Source of the DNA: Paraburkholderia ribeironis
GTDB taxonomy: Bacteria > Pseudomonadota > Gammaproteobacteria > Burkholderiales > Burkholderiaceae
Direction of reading: 5' to 3'
Length of the DNA: 64,000 bases
Assembly: GCF_900019265.1 (NCBI RefSeq)
Contig: NZ_CYGX02000042.1
Location: forward strand, 50,452 to 114,451
Every line of letters begins with the position of its first letter. The first letter of the stretch is position 1. The notes under the pieces are model-generated. The model was not told the origin of the DNA, did no database searches, and saw only the letters and a program-made list of their open reading frames with translations. Of the stretch, positions 17,104-25,589 are shown piece after piece. The position numbers and the translations under genes are program-made.

Positions 17104-17493
17104 ATGCCGCAGCAAGTGACGATGGGCGCGATGCTCCAATGCACCTTCGGGCTCACGCCCGCCACACTAACCGTGTTGCCCGTCAACCGCGTGATGGCCG
17201 AAGGGCCGCCCGCCGCGACGATTCAGGATCATGTGCCGCTCGTCAACATCGGCACATTCGGGATGTGCGCGTCGCCGGCGAACCCGGTGGTCATTTCAGC
17301 GACGGCCGCGAAGCTTGGTGTTTTCACGCCGATGCCGTGCATTCCCGCGACGACGACGCCCTGGGTCGCCGGCGCGCCGACGGTGATGATCGGAGGGATA
17401 CCGGCGCTCGACAACGTGTCGCAGTGCATGTGCATGTGGGGAGGTGTGGTGACTGTCGTGAACCCGGGGACAGTCAGGACGGAGGTCGAGTGA
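17104..17493 (+). CDS. PAAR-like protein (DUF4280)
   Basis: A 129-residue protein, MPQQVTMGAMLQCTFGLTPATLTVLP, with the conserved Cys/Met/Pro pattern of DUF4280 (FGMCASPANP, TPMPCIPAT, NVSQCMCMWGG). PAAR and PAAR-like proteins sharpen the spike of contractile injection systems and carry effectors. AAGGAG lies upstream of the ATG. Its place at the end of the kinase operon, facing away from the eCIS structural genes, links that operon to an injection particle. It may be the spike tip, or an adaptor for the CHAT/STAND products encoded next. Confidence 0.85.
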   Translation: MPQQVTMGAMLQCTFGLTPATLTVLPVNRVMAEGPPAATIQDHVPLVNIGTFGMCASPANPVVISATAAKLGVFTPMPCIPATTTPWVAGAPTVMIGGIPALDNVSQCMCMWGGVVTVVNPGTVRTEVE

Positions 17494-17589
17494 GCGGGAA
17501 AAAGCGGACGACCAACGCGCTTTGAATTTCAAAATCAAGGTGTGTGGCACGTTATAGAGAGAGGCGGCGGCCGCAAAACGGAGGCGGCA

Positions 17590-18687
17590 ATGACGATTTT
17601 GCAGTTACAGATGACCGTACAAGAAACTCGGATCAAGCTCGCGTGGATGGGTCAAATATGCCGGACTTATTGTGTCGACCGGGAACGACTCGACGCCGCC
17701 GGGCGCGATGTTCGCGGAGTTCTTCAAACCATCGCGAACGAATACGTATGCCGCGAAGCGTCATATTTGCCTTATCTTCCGACGCTCGCACGCGCCGGAG
17801 AGCGCCTCAATGCGGCCTTGTTCGATTCGAGCGATGCAGGCGATCCCGGAGAAGAAGTGTGCGCCTTCCTGAGTACGCTAAAGCACCGTACATCGCTAAG
17901 CATATACTCCGATTCCACCGTCCATCTTCCGTGGAACTTTGTTTTCAGTGCCGATCCGGAAACGATGTCGCCGGCGACCGGAGAGATATCCGACTTCAAC
18001 TCGTTCTGGGCTAACCGGTTCAAGATCCGCGCCCGCTTTCACCAGGCCGCTCTGCCGCCGAAGCAACCCATCCATCGATCAAGCGTCAAAACACTGTTAG
18101 CGCTTCACGAAAAGCGGTTCAGAGACGCTACCCGGGCGCTTGAGGACAGTCCAGAACTGCAGGCGAAGATCGACAAGCTTCTCGGCCACGAAGTCGGATT
18201 TGCGGACAACTGGTTCGACTGCAAATCGAAGTGGCGCAACGTGAAGAACGACGACAGCATCATTTATATATTCGCGCATTCGAACGGCAAGAAGCTTACA
18301 TTGAGGGACGACAATCCGGCGGATCCGTACCCTGATCCGGATAGATACCAGCTTGATCCCAACGGTTTCTCTGCCTGCTTCAAAAAGGACAAAAGCAACA
18401 CGACCAACACGTTGTGTTTTATTAACGGCTGCCGCACGGCGGACGGTGACTGGGGAAACGGCTTTTTGTCCGTGACTTCGACACACGGATTCCAGGGGTT
18501 TATCGGCTCAGAAGCCGAAATTCCCAACGATAGTGCCACGCGCTATGCGGTCGAATTCCTTACCGAGCTTCTTGAAAAAGGTAGCTCGGTGGATCGCGCT
18601 TACGAAAAAAGCCGAAGAAGCTGCTTTCCGATGAGTCTTTGGTACTCGTGCTACGCCTATCCCGGATTCCGGATATCGGAGCGCTAA
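17590..18687 (+). CDS. CHAT-domain (caspase-like) protease
   Basis: A 365-residue protein. The C-terminal half shows a CHAT/caspase-like core: a strand IIYIFAHSNG with His230, a strand TLCFINGCRTA with Cys281, then GFIGSEAEIPNDSATRYAVEFL typical of the CHAT C-terminal part. The His-Cys pair after two hydrophobic strands is the catalytic dyad pattern. The N-terminal ~220 residues match nothing I recognise and may be a substrate or partner-binding part. GGAGG lies five bases before the ATG. Codon use is less GC-rich than the upstream operon, suggesting separate acquisition. The stop is two bases before the STAND gene, so the two are co-translated. The protease class is read from motifs; the target is unknown. 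Confidence 0.82.
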   Translation: MTILQLQMTVQETRIKLAWMGQICRTYCVDRERLDAAGRDVRGVLQTIANEYVCREASYLPYLPTLARAGERLNAALFDSSDAGDPGEEVCAFLSTLKHRTSLSIYSDSTVHLPWNFVFSADPETMSPATGEISDFNSFWANRFKIRARFHQAALPPKQPIHRSSVKTLLALHEKRFRDATRALEDSPELQAKIDKLLGHEVGFADNWFDCKSKWRNVKNDDSIIYIFAHSNGKKLTLRDDNPADPYPDPDRYQLDPNGFSACFKKDKSNTTNTLCFINGCRTADGDWGNGFLSVTSTHGFQGFIGSEAEIPNDSATRYAVEFLTELLEKGSSVDRAYEKSRRSCFPMSLWYSCYAYPGFRISER

Positions 18688-18689
18688 TC

Positions 18690-21656
18690 ATGGGAAATTT
18701 AGCTTCCGTCAAGTCGAAACGTTTTGCCGATTCCCCACACAAAATGCGAGCGTCGCAATGGCCACTCCTTCCCTACAAGGGCTTGAACTTCTATACCGCC
18801 AAGGACGCCGCACTATTTTGTGAACGCAATGAGGAGATCGAGGATTGCTCACAGCTCCTGGGAAGCTTTGCAACGAAAATGCTACTGGTGCACGGGCGCA
18901 CTGGCACTGGAAAGTCATCGTTCCTGCGAGCCGGGCTCTTTCCCCGTCTGATGGCAAACCCTCACTTCCACATCGTACGTTGTGCAAACAGCGACGAACC
19001 GGCCTTGATTCGCTCAACTGGCGATCCAATTACAAGCATCATGGACTGGTTGCACGATCGCCTAAGCGATCCCGAGGCTTTCGTGGAGGTCCCGCCACAA
19101 GCAAAATTGAATACCAGAAGGACGCTCGAATGTCCACCCGGAACAGCGGCAAGAGTCCGCGCAGAAATGTTGTTGACAGCGCTCCGGTCTCTAACTTCCC
19201 GGCTGTCGGGTACCCTGGTGCTCGCCGTCGATCAGGCTGAAGAAGTCTTCACGCTCGGCAGCAACGAAACGATCGAAGTCCGAAAAGCGTATTTCGACCT
19301 CCTCGATAACCTGTGCCACGACCGCTTCGACATAAAGGTCATTCTTGCATTGCGCACGGAATACTATGGTCAGTTTTCGGATAGCTTCCGGATTGGACCA
19401 GACCTGTCGGTATCCACCGTGCATTCGGGTCTCGAGCAATTCATGCTGCACGGCATTGACGCCTCGAAGAGACTCGAGAGTGTCATCCTGCGTCCCACGC
19501 TCGAAGTCTCTCCGCTGCCACGACTGAGTGCACCGTACAGCAGGTACAAATTCCGCTTTGAAGAAGGTCTCGTTCCAACCATCGTGAACGACATATTGTG
19601 TCATTGTGGCGAATCGAGCACGCTTCCTATCGTGCAGCTGGTGTGCCTCGACCTGTACACGGATCTGCTCGCCAGAAAGGAGACCGTGATTCGGTGCAGT
19701 GCTTACAGGGAACTCCACGGTGTTCAAGGTGCGATTGACCGTTACTTCGAAAAAGCAATTTGCGAGGCAATGGGCCGGCGCGAAAAAGGCAAGGCCAAGC
19801 ATCTCGACGCATGGCGCGACGTTCTTTCGCTTCTTGTTGCGATGCAAGAAGGTGGTGCGCTCACCTCTCTTTTGTTGCCTCAGTCATATCTCGTCGAGGA
19901 GGCCGCAAGCTTCAACGCTCCCGAGCCAATTGAGGCCACGCTGGTCGCAATGGCCACTGCCGAATTGCGTCTGCTGCGCACGGTCGACCTGCGAGATCCC
20001 GAAACAGGCGAGCACGCGGTCCACTACAGCCTTGGCCACGATGCCCTTGCGATTCCGCTGCATGAATGGAAGAAGGGGCAGAAGGATCGCCTCAAGATCA
20101 AGGCGGCTCGAAATCGATCCTGGGCGATCGCCGCGGCAATGGCGGTGTTTGTCGGCATGACCGGTCTTGCGGGGTATGCCGCATATAGCAGCGCCAAGAA
20201 AGCCGCGGTTGAGGCCATTCTTCAAGGCGTCGAAACAGAGCCTAACGTGGGCTCGAGGATCCTCTTGCTCGCCGCGATCGAAAAAAACGCCAACTTTTTC
20301 GACCGAAAGCTGCTACCCATGACGCGGATTGAAACGGCACTACGCACTACGCTTACACGTGCGCCATTTTTTTCGGCCGACGCCGCATGTGCCGGGTTCA
20401 ACCCATCAGGCGAGTGGCTTGCGCTGGCCGGAAGCGACGATTCTACAGAGTCGATCAGCCTGCACGCACTCGCCGACAGGAAAGCACCGCCCGCGAAACG
20501 CATGCCGCCGAACCCGGATCTACCCAAGCAGCAACCCTGTGCAACAGGGTTCGTCGACAACCTCACGTCACCGGTTCTGTACTCGAACGACAAGCTTATT
20601 TATACGACCCGCGATGGTACCCAGCAGACGCCCCTCAATTCCCTGGTTACTCCGCAGTCTGGTCAAAGGCCCCGCGCTGCAGATTTCGGGGCAGGACTGT
20701 TTCGTTTGACAGCGTGGCAACCCAATCCAACTCGTGGTTACACGCAGACATTTCATGACTTCTCCTTTGACGCGGACCAGTCGCGCTTTCAACCTAGATT
20801 CAAGAGCGCACCCACCTCGATCATCCCCAGCAGAAATAGTGCCGTCTTCTCTGGAACAAGCCAGTTGTTCGCCTATACAGATACTACCGATGATCGCTCG
20901 CAGAACCATCAAAGTCGTTCGTCAGCCACCGGCGCGGCAAAGAGCTCGAGACCGGACAATGTGGTGCCGGATGACAATCGCACAAGAGTAGTCGTTCGCT
21001 CAAGAGACACGCCGGACACAGATGAGTTTGCAGTCAAAGAAGCTCGAGCGGACTATGCAGATCCCGACCAACAGCTTCCGTGGTCCATTTCGTTTTTGCC
21101 CAGCGACGACGGCTCGCTCGTCTATCGCAACAAAACGGGCCGCTTCGTGTTCGTCACGCGAGGAAAAAACGCTGCCGAGCCGGCTACGTCCGTCTATCAG
21201 ATCGCGTCGGATCTGACTGGGCTTCGACCTGTGCCACCACAGTTCTCATGGGGTCGACCATTACTGGCAGCCGTTGCAATAGAAGACCAGTATCGAGTCG
21301 CCTGGATAACAAAGGATGGCATCAGGGTATTCGAGTCCGGGCCGTCGAGACGACTGACTCCATTGCGTAACAACGCGGCTTTACTCCCAACATTGAGCGA
21401 TGCCGATCCTTTCTCCAAGATTCGCTTTAGCAGCGATGGCAATGAACTGCTGTTTGTAAAGCATCAATTCAATGGCGTGATCGTATATGCCTGGGATCTA
21501 AGGAACGAAAGACAAAAGCAAATAAGTGAAGCCGATCCCGACAGGCTGCTTGCCGACGCCTGTGCAATTGCAGCGAACATCGGTTCTCCAATGTTGCAGG
21601 AAAATGACCTCAAACGGCTCCCCGGGTCGTTACGCTCACAACCATGCAGCGACTAA
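18690..21656 (+). CDS. STAND-type P-loop NTPase with membrane segment and C-terminal sensor-like half
   Basis: A 988-residue protein. Walker A is GRTGTGKS at residues 69-76, and Walker B is LVLAVDQAEE at about 177-185, in the style of STAND/NACHT-like ATPases fused to WD40-type sensors. A winged-helix-like region follows, with SLGHDALAIPLHEW near 447-460, also typical of this group. A transmembrane or hydrophobic helix spans about 478-500. The remaining ~480 residues carry repeated beta-strand patterns (CAGFNPSGEWLALAG, IRFSSDGNELLFV) that look like a degenerate beta-propeller. It probably senses a ligand, oligomerises with ATP and acts on the CHAT protease encoded two bases upstream; this is inferred from known STAND-protease pairs. 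AT content is raised relative to the kinase operon. Confidence 0.85.
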   Translation: MGNLASVKSKRFADSPHKMRASQWPLLPYKGLNFYTAKDAALFCERNEEIEDCSQLLGSFATKMLLVHGRTGTGKSSFLRAGLFPRLMANPHFHIVRCANSDEPALIRSTGDPITSIMDWLHDRLSDPEAFVEVPPQAKLNTRRTLECPPGTAARVRAEMLLTALRSLTSRLSGTLVLAVDQAEEVFTLGSNETIEVRKAYFDLLDNLCHDRFDIKVILALRTEYYGQFSDSFRIGPDLSVSTVHSGLEQFMLHGIDASKRLESVILRPTLEVSPLPRLSAPYSRYKFRFEEGLVPTIVNDILCHCGESSTLPIVQLVCLDLYTDLLARKETVIRCSAYRELHGVQGAIDRYFEKAICEAMGRREKGKAKHLDAWRDVLSLLVAMQEGGALTSLLLPQSYLVEEAASFNAPEPIEATLVAMATAELRLLRTVDLRDPETGEHAVHYSLGHDALAIPLHEWKKGQKDRLKIKAARNRSWAIAAAMAVFVGMTGLAGYAAYSSAKKAAVEAILQGVETEPNVGSRILLLAAIEKNANFFDRKLLPMTRIETALRTTLTRAPFFSADAACAGFNPSGEWLALAGSDDSTESISLHALADRKAPPAKRMPPNPDLPKQQPCATGFVDNLTSPVLYSNDKLIYTTRDGTQQTPLNSLVTPQSGQRPRAADFGAGLFRLTAWQPNPTRGYTQTFHDFSFDADQSRFQPRFKSAPTSIIPSRNSAVFSGTSQLFAYTDTTDDRSQNHQSRSSATGAAKSSRPDNVVPDDNRTRVVVRSRDTPDTDEFAVKEARADYADPDQQLPWSISFLPSDDGSLVYRNKTGRFVFVTRGKNAAEPATSVYQIASDLTGLRPVPPQFSWGRPLLAAVAIEDQYRVAWITKDGIRVFESGPSRRLTPLRNNAALLPTLSDADPFSKIRFSSDGNELLFVKHQFNGVIVYAWDLRNERQKQISEADPDRLLADACAIAANIGSPMLQENDLKRLPGSLRSQPCSD

Positions 21657-21671
21657 ACAGAGAGAAGAGAC

Positions 21672-22760
21672 ATGCCCCGCGATATGTGGAACGACCTGTT
21701 TGAGAAAACGAGGTCGCTGTGCCTGAAAAGCATGCCCGCGACCGCTCAGCTGGCATTCAAACACCAGTCTCGAGATGATGCGTGGGCCAGCGAGATTCGT
21801 GAAGGCGAACACTATTTCGGCCTCACGCTCAATGAAATTCACCTGCGGTACGGGCAAGAGTTCCATGTCAGCTACGACCCACTTGTCTATCTGGCGATCG
21901 ATTTCAGATACGGTTCCCAGCGCGTCACGATTCCTCGGCTCGTCGGGCCATCAGCCCTCGGTGCGCAAAAGATAAACAAAGACGGCAAGCTCCCGCATGG
22001 CTTTGTGGTAAAAAATGTGCGCATAGCAGGACCACATCCATATCGGGGTGGACCTGTAGGCATCACTCTGGTGCTTTACAAGGTCGCGCATACTAACTAT
22101 GCGAAACGGGTCTTGGAATTCGCTGAAAAGCTGTCGGGCGTTATCGGCTTTCCCGCAGATATATCGATCGCTTTCAAGATCGGAGAGACCGTCACCGACG
22201 CCATTGAAGCCTTGTTCGACATGAACGATAGCGTGCCAATCATGGGCCGAAGATTCGAGATCAATTCATCGCCGAAAGACGGGTTTCAGCCTCAATATGT
22301 TGCGCTCGTCAACGACAGCGACAAGTCCCTGCCACCGCTGGACGTCAGAAACGGATCTCTGGTTGTCGCGTCCGGGGAACCGCTTGCCGATCGCGAATAT
22401 GTCCTGTTGAATCTGTGGGGGACAGAATCACGCGGCAGTGAAGCAAGTCTGCCAACCGACACCATGGTCGAAAAGATGTGCGAATGCGGTCTGGCCGGTG
22501 ATGCCGAAAGTTGGCAACGTGGAAAGTCTATTTTGATTACCTTGTACCAACAGTTGTTGAATAATATTGATCTTACAGAGCCTGATGCTGAACTTTTTTT
22601 TGAGAAGTACAAAGCAAAACTGATCAAGTGCAAAGAGCGTGCGAAGCTCGTTGCGCTAATGCCCGTGGAAGCAGTAAACAATTCGGTCGTTCAGAGGCGG
22701 ACGCTTGAAACTGCACGACTGAACAAGAATGCTCGCGAAATTCTGGCGTTACCAGATTGA
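21672..22760 (+). CDS. Unknown protein, third gene of the CHAT-STAND module
   Basis: A 362-residue soluble protein with no signal peptide or membrane helix and no family that I recognise. It has a central beta-rich region (GEHYFGLTLNEIHLRYGQEF, then YLAIDFRYGSQRVTIPRLVG), a short amphipathic helix near 145-165, and a Lys/Glu-rich helical C-terminus ending in LALPD. An AGAGAAGAG ribosome site precedes the ATG, 16 bases after the STAND stop, so it belongs to the same transcript. It shares the lower GC of its two partners. It could be a substrate, a toxin or an adaptor of the CHAT protease. Confidence 0.75.
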   Translation: MPRDMWNDLFEKTRSLCLKSMPATAQLAFKHQSRDDAWASEIREGEHYFGLTLNEIHLRYGQEFHVSYDPLVYLAIDFRYGSQRVTIPRLVGPSALGAQKINKDGKLPHGFVVKNVRIAGPHPYRGGPVGITLVLYKVAHTNYAKRVLEFAEKLSGVIGFPADISIAFKIGETVTDAIEALFDMNDSVPIMGRRFEINSSPKDGFQPQYVALVNDSDKSLPPLDVRNGSLVVASGEPLADREYVLLNLWGTESRGSEASLPTDTMVEKMCECGLAGDAESWQRGKSILITLYQQLLNNIDLTEPDAELFFEKYKAKLIKCKERAKLVALMPVEAVNNSVVQRRTLETARLNKNAREILALPD

Positions 22761-22855
22761 TCAAATCGACATTGTGAAACAGGCTGTCTCGATACGATGC
22801 CGATCCCAGCCGCGAGGAAAGCATTGCCCCGCAAATCCACGCGGTTCGCGCTTAT

Positions 22856-22876
22856 CGGGCGGCCTTGCGCCGCCCG
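22856..22876. terminator. GC-rich hairpin between convergent genes
   Basis: An eight-base-pair perfect stem CGGGCGGC / GCCGCCCG with the loop CTTGC lies between the end of the unknown gene and the end of the Gfo/Idh/MocA gene. There is no strong T-run on either strand, so it may be a bidirectional, partly factor-dependent terminator. Confidence 0.5.
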
Positions 22877-22903
22877 TATCATCAAATCAGACCAGCAGAT
22901 TGG

Positions 22904-23923
22904 TTATCGCAAGTCCGAAGATTCCACGCTCACGTGACTACGGGTTACGGCGGACGCTTCGAGGGCGCGCGCCGTAGCGAGAGACAGATATCCATCACGG
23001 CCGCTGGCAGCCGGACTCTCGTTTGCCGTGACGGCGCGATGAAACTGGGCAACCCCCGTGACATACAGATCACCATGCGAGACCTCGATCCGTTCCTCGC
23101 CTCGTGCGGTTCGCAGCGTGACTTCCCCGACGGGCCGCTGGGTCATCACATCACGCCCGATGAGTGAGCCTTCGGCGCCATGCGCCTCAAGTCCCGTCGG
23201 CGCGAAGGGAACGGTAAACGCATCGTGTATCTGCGCGAGCACGCCGTTGTCAAAGCGGATGATGCCCATCACGCCGTCCGCGAGCCCCGCTTTTCCCAGG
23301 CCTGCGGACGTGGTCATGGCACTCACTTCGACAGGTTCGGCGTCGAGCAGGAAACGCAACGTATCGACATCGTGTACCGAGATGTCGAGCACGACGCCGC
23401 CGCCAGCCTCTGGCCGTTCGATACGCCAGCCGCGCAAATGCGGCGGCAACGAGACCGCGTGAAAGACGCGCGCAAACAGCGGTGTGCCAATCGCACCTGC
23501 CCGGATCAGATCGCGCATGCGTCGATGCGTGGCCGCGCAGCGCAGATGGTGATTGGTTGCAAGAATGACCTTATGGCGGGCACACGCTTCGATCATCTGC
23601 CGTGCGTCGTCGGTAGTAAGCGCGAGAGGCTTCTCACAGAGGACATGCTTGCCCGCAGCAGCCGCTGCGAGAACCTGTGGCAAATGCTTGTCGTTGGTGC
23701 TGCTGATATAAATCGCGTCGATATGCGGGTCTGCGAGTACTTCGTTCAGTTCCGCGCTCGCTTGCGGGATGGAATGTTTGTCCGCAAATTGCCGGGCGCG
23801 CGCAAGCTCGCCACTGACAATGGCCCTGATCGCTCCATCAGGTTGAGCGCGTATGGCGTTGATCATCCATTCTTCTGCAATCGTGCTGGCGCCGACTAGC
23901 GCCCATTGAACAGTGGCTTTCAT
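22904..23923 (-). CDS. Gfo/Idh/MocA family NAD(P)-dependent dehydrogenase
   Basis: A 339-residue oxidoreductase. The N-terminal Rossmann fold starts WALVGASTIAEEW, followed by DAIYISSTNDKH and the hallmark AGKHVLCEKPLAL, in which the lysine is the conserved catalytic residue. The C-terminal half contains GGGVVLDISVHDVDTLRFLL, the usual dimer and substrate domain. Members oxidise sugars or cyclitols or act on 3-keto sugars. AAAGGAGA precedes the ATG at 23923. It is the last gene of a three-gene minus-strand set with a GMC oxidoreductase and a DUF1479 protein, so a carbohydrate-like substrate is likely. Confidence 0.9.
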   Translation of the reverse strand: MKATVQWALVGASTIAEEWMINAIRAQPDGAIRAIVSGELARARQFADKHSIPQASAELNEVLADPHIDAIYISSTNDKHLPQVLAAAAAGKHVLCEKPLALTTDDARQMIEACARHKVILATNHHLRCAATHRRMRDLIRAGAIGTPLFARVFHAVSLPPHLRGWRIERPEAGGGVVLDISVHDVDTLRFLLDAEPVEVSAMTTSAGLGKAGLADGVMGIIRFDNGVLAQIHDAFTVPFAPTGLEAHGAEGSLIGRDVMTQRPVGEVTLRTARGEERIEVSHGDLYVTGVAQFHRAVTANESPAASGRDGYLSLATARALEASAVTRSHVSVESSDLR

Positions 23924-23936
23924 CTTCCGTCTCCTT

Positions 23937-25475
23937 TCAGGTTGGTTCGACAATCCGATTCGCAATGGCCGGCGGCCCAAGACTGCGGCACAGCGATTCC
24001 CCGACGCGCAATGCCTGGGCAGCGATCGTCAACGCCGGATTCAAGGCGGCGGACGATGGAAAGAAGCCGGCATCGACAACATAGAGGTTGTCATGGTCGT
24101 ATGCCTTGCACAGCGGATCCAGCGGCGACAACGCCGGATCGACGCCAAAGCGCACTGTGCCGCATTGATGCGACGGCGTGTCTTCACCAAATCGGCGGCT
24201 CACGACCAAAGGAAATCCTGAGCGACGCAATATTTCCTTCGTTTTACTGACAAGCCGCGCATGTGGCTTCAGATTCGTGCGTTTCCACACGAGCCTGATC
24301 TCGCCCTGTTCCGTCAGTTCGATCCGGCTATCGTGATCCGGCAGATCCTCGGACATCGCATACAGATCGACACTGTGCTCACTCAGGTATCGAAGCGCCC
24401 GCTTCGGCATGTATGGCATCGCGCCACGCAGCATCGCTTCGCGAATCTTGCCGAGCATCTGGATATTGCCGAGCGGCCACTCGTCGTGTTCGCTCGCATA
24501 ATAAAAGTCATTGACGGAGAGCGTTTTCGGAAATCGGGTGTCGTTTACACGGCGCGGATCGATCGCCAGTATTGCCGTGCAGTTGTGGTTCATGTAATAC
24601 CGCCCCACAGCACCCGACGAGTTCGCGAGTCCCCGCGGCATGCGTGAATTGGCCGACGCGAGCAGCAACGCGGCGCTGTTGACCGCGCCGGCTGAGAGAA
24701 TGAAGGTGTCGCCGGTCACAGTCTTTCGCCCTTCGCGCGATTCGACTTGCGCCGATACGATCCTTTTCCCCGTCGCGTCCGTGACCAGGCGCGTGACGCG
24801 TGCGCCTGTCATGAGCGTGACTGAACCGCGCCTGAGGGCCGGACGCAACAGGCATTTTTCCGCATCGCCCTTTGCATCGATGCGGCAAGGAAAGGCATCG
24901 CAGGTTCCACAACGAATGCAGCCTCCCCCGGAGCCCAGATCGATAGAGGTCGGCATATGGAAGGGATGCAACCCCTGGCGTTCGAAGTCGCGACGCAGCC
25001 TCGCAATCGCCGGTTCGTCCGGTACCGGAGGATGCGGATATGGGCTGCAATGGGGCGGCTCGGTCGGGTCCCCGCTCACGTCTCCCCTGATTCCAAAGAG
25101 CGATTCGGCAAGGTCGTAGTAGGGTTCCAGGTCAGCGTACGAGATCGGCCATGCCGGCGAAATACCCTCTTCGTGCTGCACCTCCCCGAAATCCGCCTCT
25201 CTGAATCGAAACATCGCAGTCCCGAAGAATTTCGTGTGTCCACCGACGAAATAGTACTGACCCGGGCGATACCGTTGGTTCGCGCGGTCCAGCCAGGTTT
25301 CGTGCGTCCGGTAACGAAGCTGCCCGAACACCGCCTCGGCATCCCAGTTCTCCAACTCCCGCGGCAGATTTTCGCCGCGTTCGATGACCAGCACACGCGC
25401 ATCCGTCTGCGCCAGTTGCCATGCAACGGCGCTCCCTCCTACCCCCGAACCGATGATGACGACGTCGGCGTGCAT
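23937..25475 (-). CDS. GMC-family FAD oxidoreductase with Cys-rich insert
   Basis: A 512-residue flavoprotein. The FAD-binding GSGVGGSAVAWQLA lies at residues 9-22 and ERGENLPRE follows. The N-terminal half contains VGGHTKFFGTAMFRFRE. Around residue 180 it has CIRCGTCDAFPC, a Cys cluster seen in a subgroup of GMC enzymes. The C-terminus has HQCGTVRFG and AALNPALTIAAQ, which supply the His and Asn of the GMC active site. It likely oxidises a sugar or polyol hydroxyl and passes electrons to a quinone or cytochrome. The start is taken at the second ATG (25475) because GGAG lies six bases before it; an ATG 12 bases upstream is possible. Confidence 0.88.
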   Translation of the reverse strand: MHADVVIIGSGVGGSAVAWQLAQTDARVLVIERGENLPRELENWDAEAVFGQLRYRTHETWLDRANQRYRPGQYYFVGGHTKFFGTAMFRFREADFGEVQHEEGISPAWPISYADLEPYYDLAESLFGIRGDVSGDPTEPPHCSPYPHPPVPDEPAIARLRRDFERQGLHPFHMPTSIDLGSGGGCIRCGTCDAFPCRIDAKGDAEKCLLRPALRRGSVTLMTGARVTRLVTDATGKRIVSAQVESREGRKTVTGDTFILSAGAVNSAALLLASANSRMPRGLANSSGAVGRYYMNHNCTAILAIDPRRVNDTRFPKTLSVNDFYYASEHDEWPLGNIQMLGKIREAMLRGAMPYMPKRALRYLSEHSVDLYAMSEDLPDHDSRIELTEQGEIRLVWKRTNLKPHARLVSKTKEILRRSGFPLVVSRRFGEDTPSHQCGTVRFGVDPALSPLDPLCKAYDHDNLYVVDAGFFPSSAALNPALTIAAQALRVGESLCRSLGPPAIANRIVEPT

Positions 25476-25589
25476 TGCAGTCTCCATACCTTCTATCGAT
25501 CTCGCCGCGCTCGACCTGACGATTTCATGGTGCGAGTCTGACCTCGCGCGGGTCACCACGCGTGGGATGCTGCGCACCGGGTTACCGGA

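Noticed and set aside
23058..23899. Plus-strand frames over the Gfo/Idh/MocA gene
   Set aside because: Antisense shadows of a gene with clear family motifs on the minus strand.
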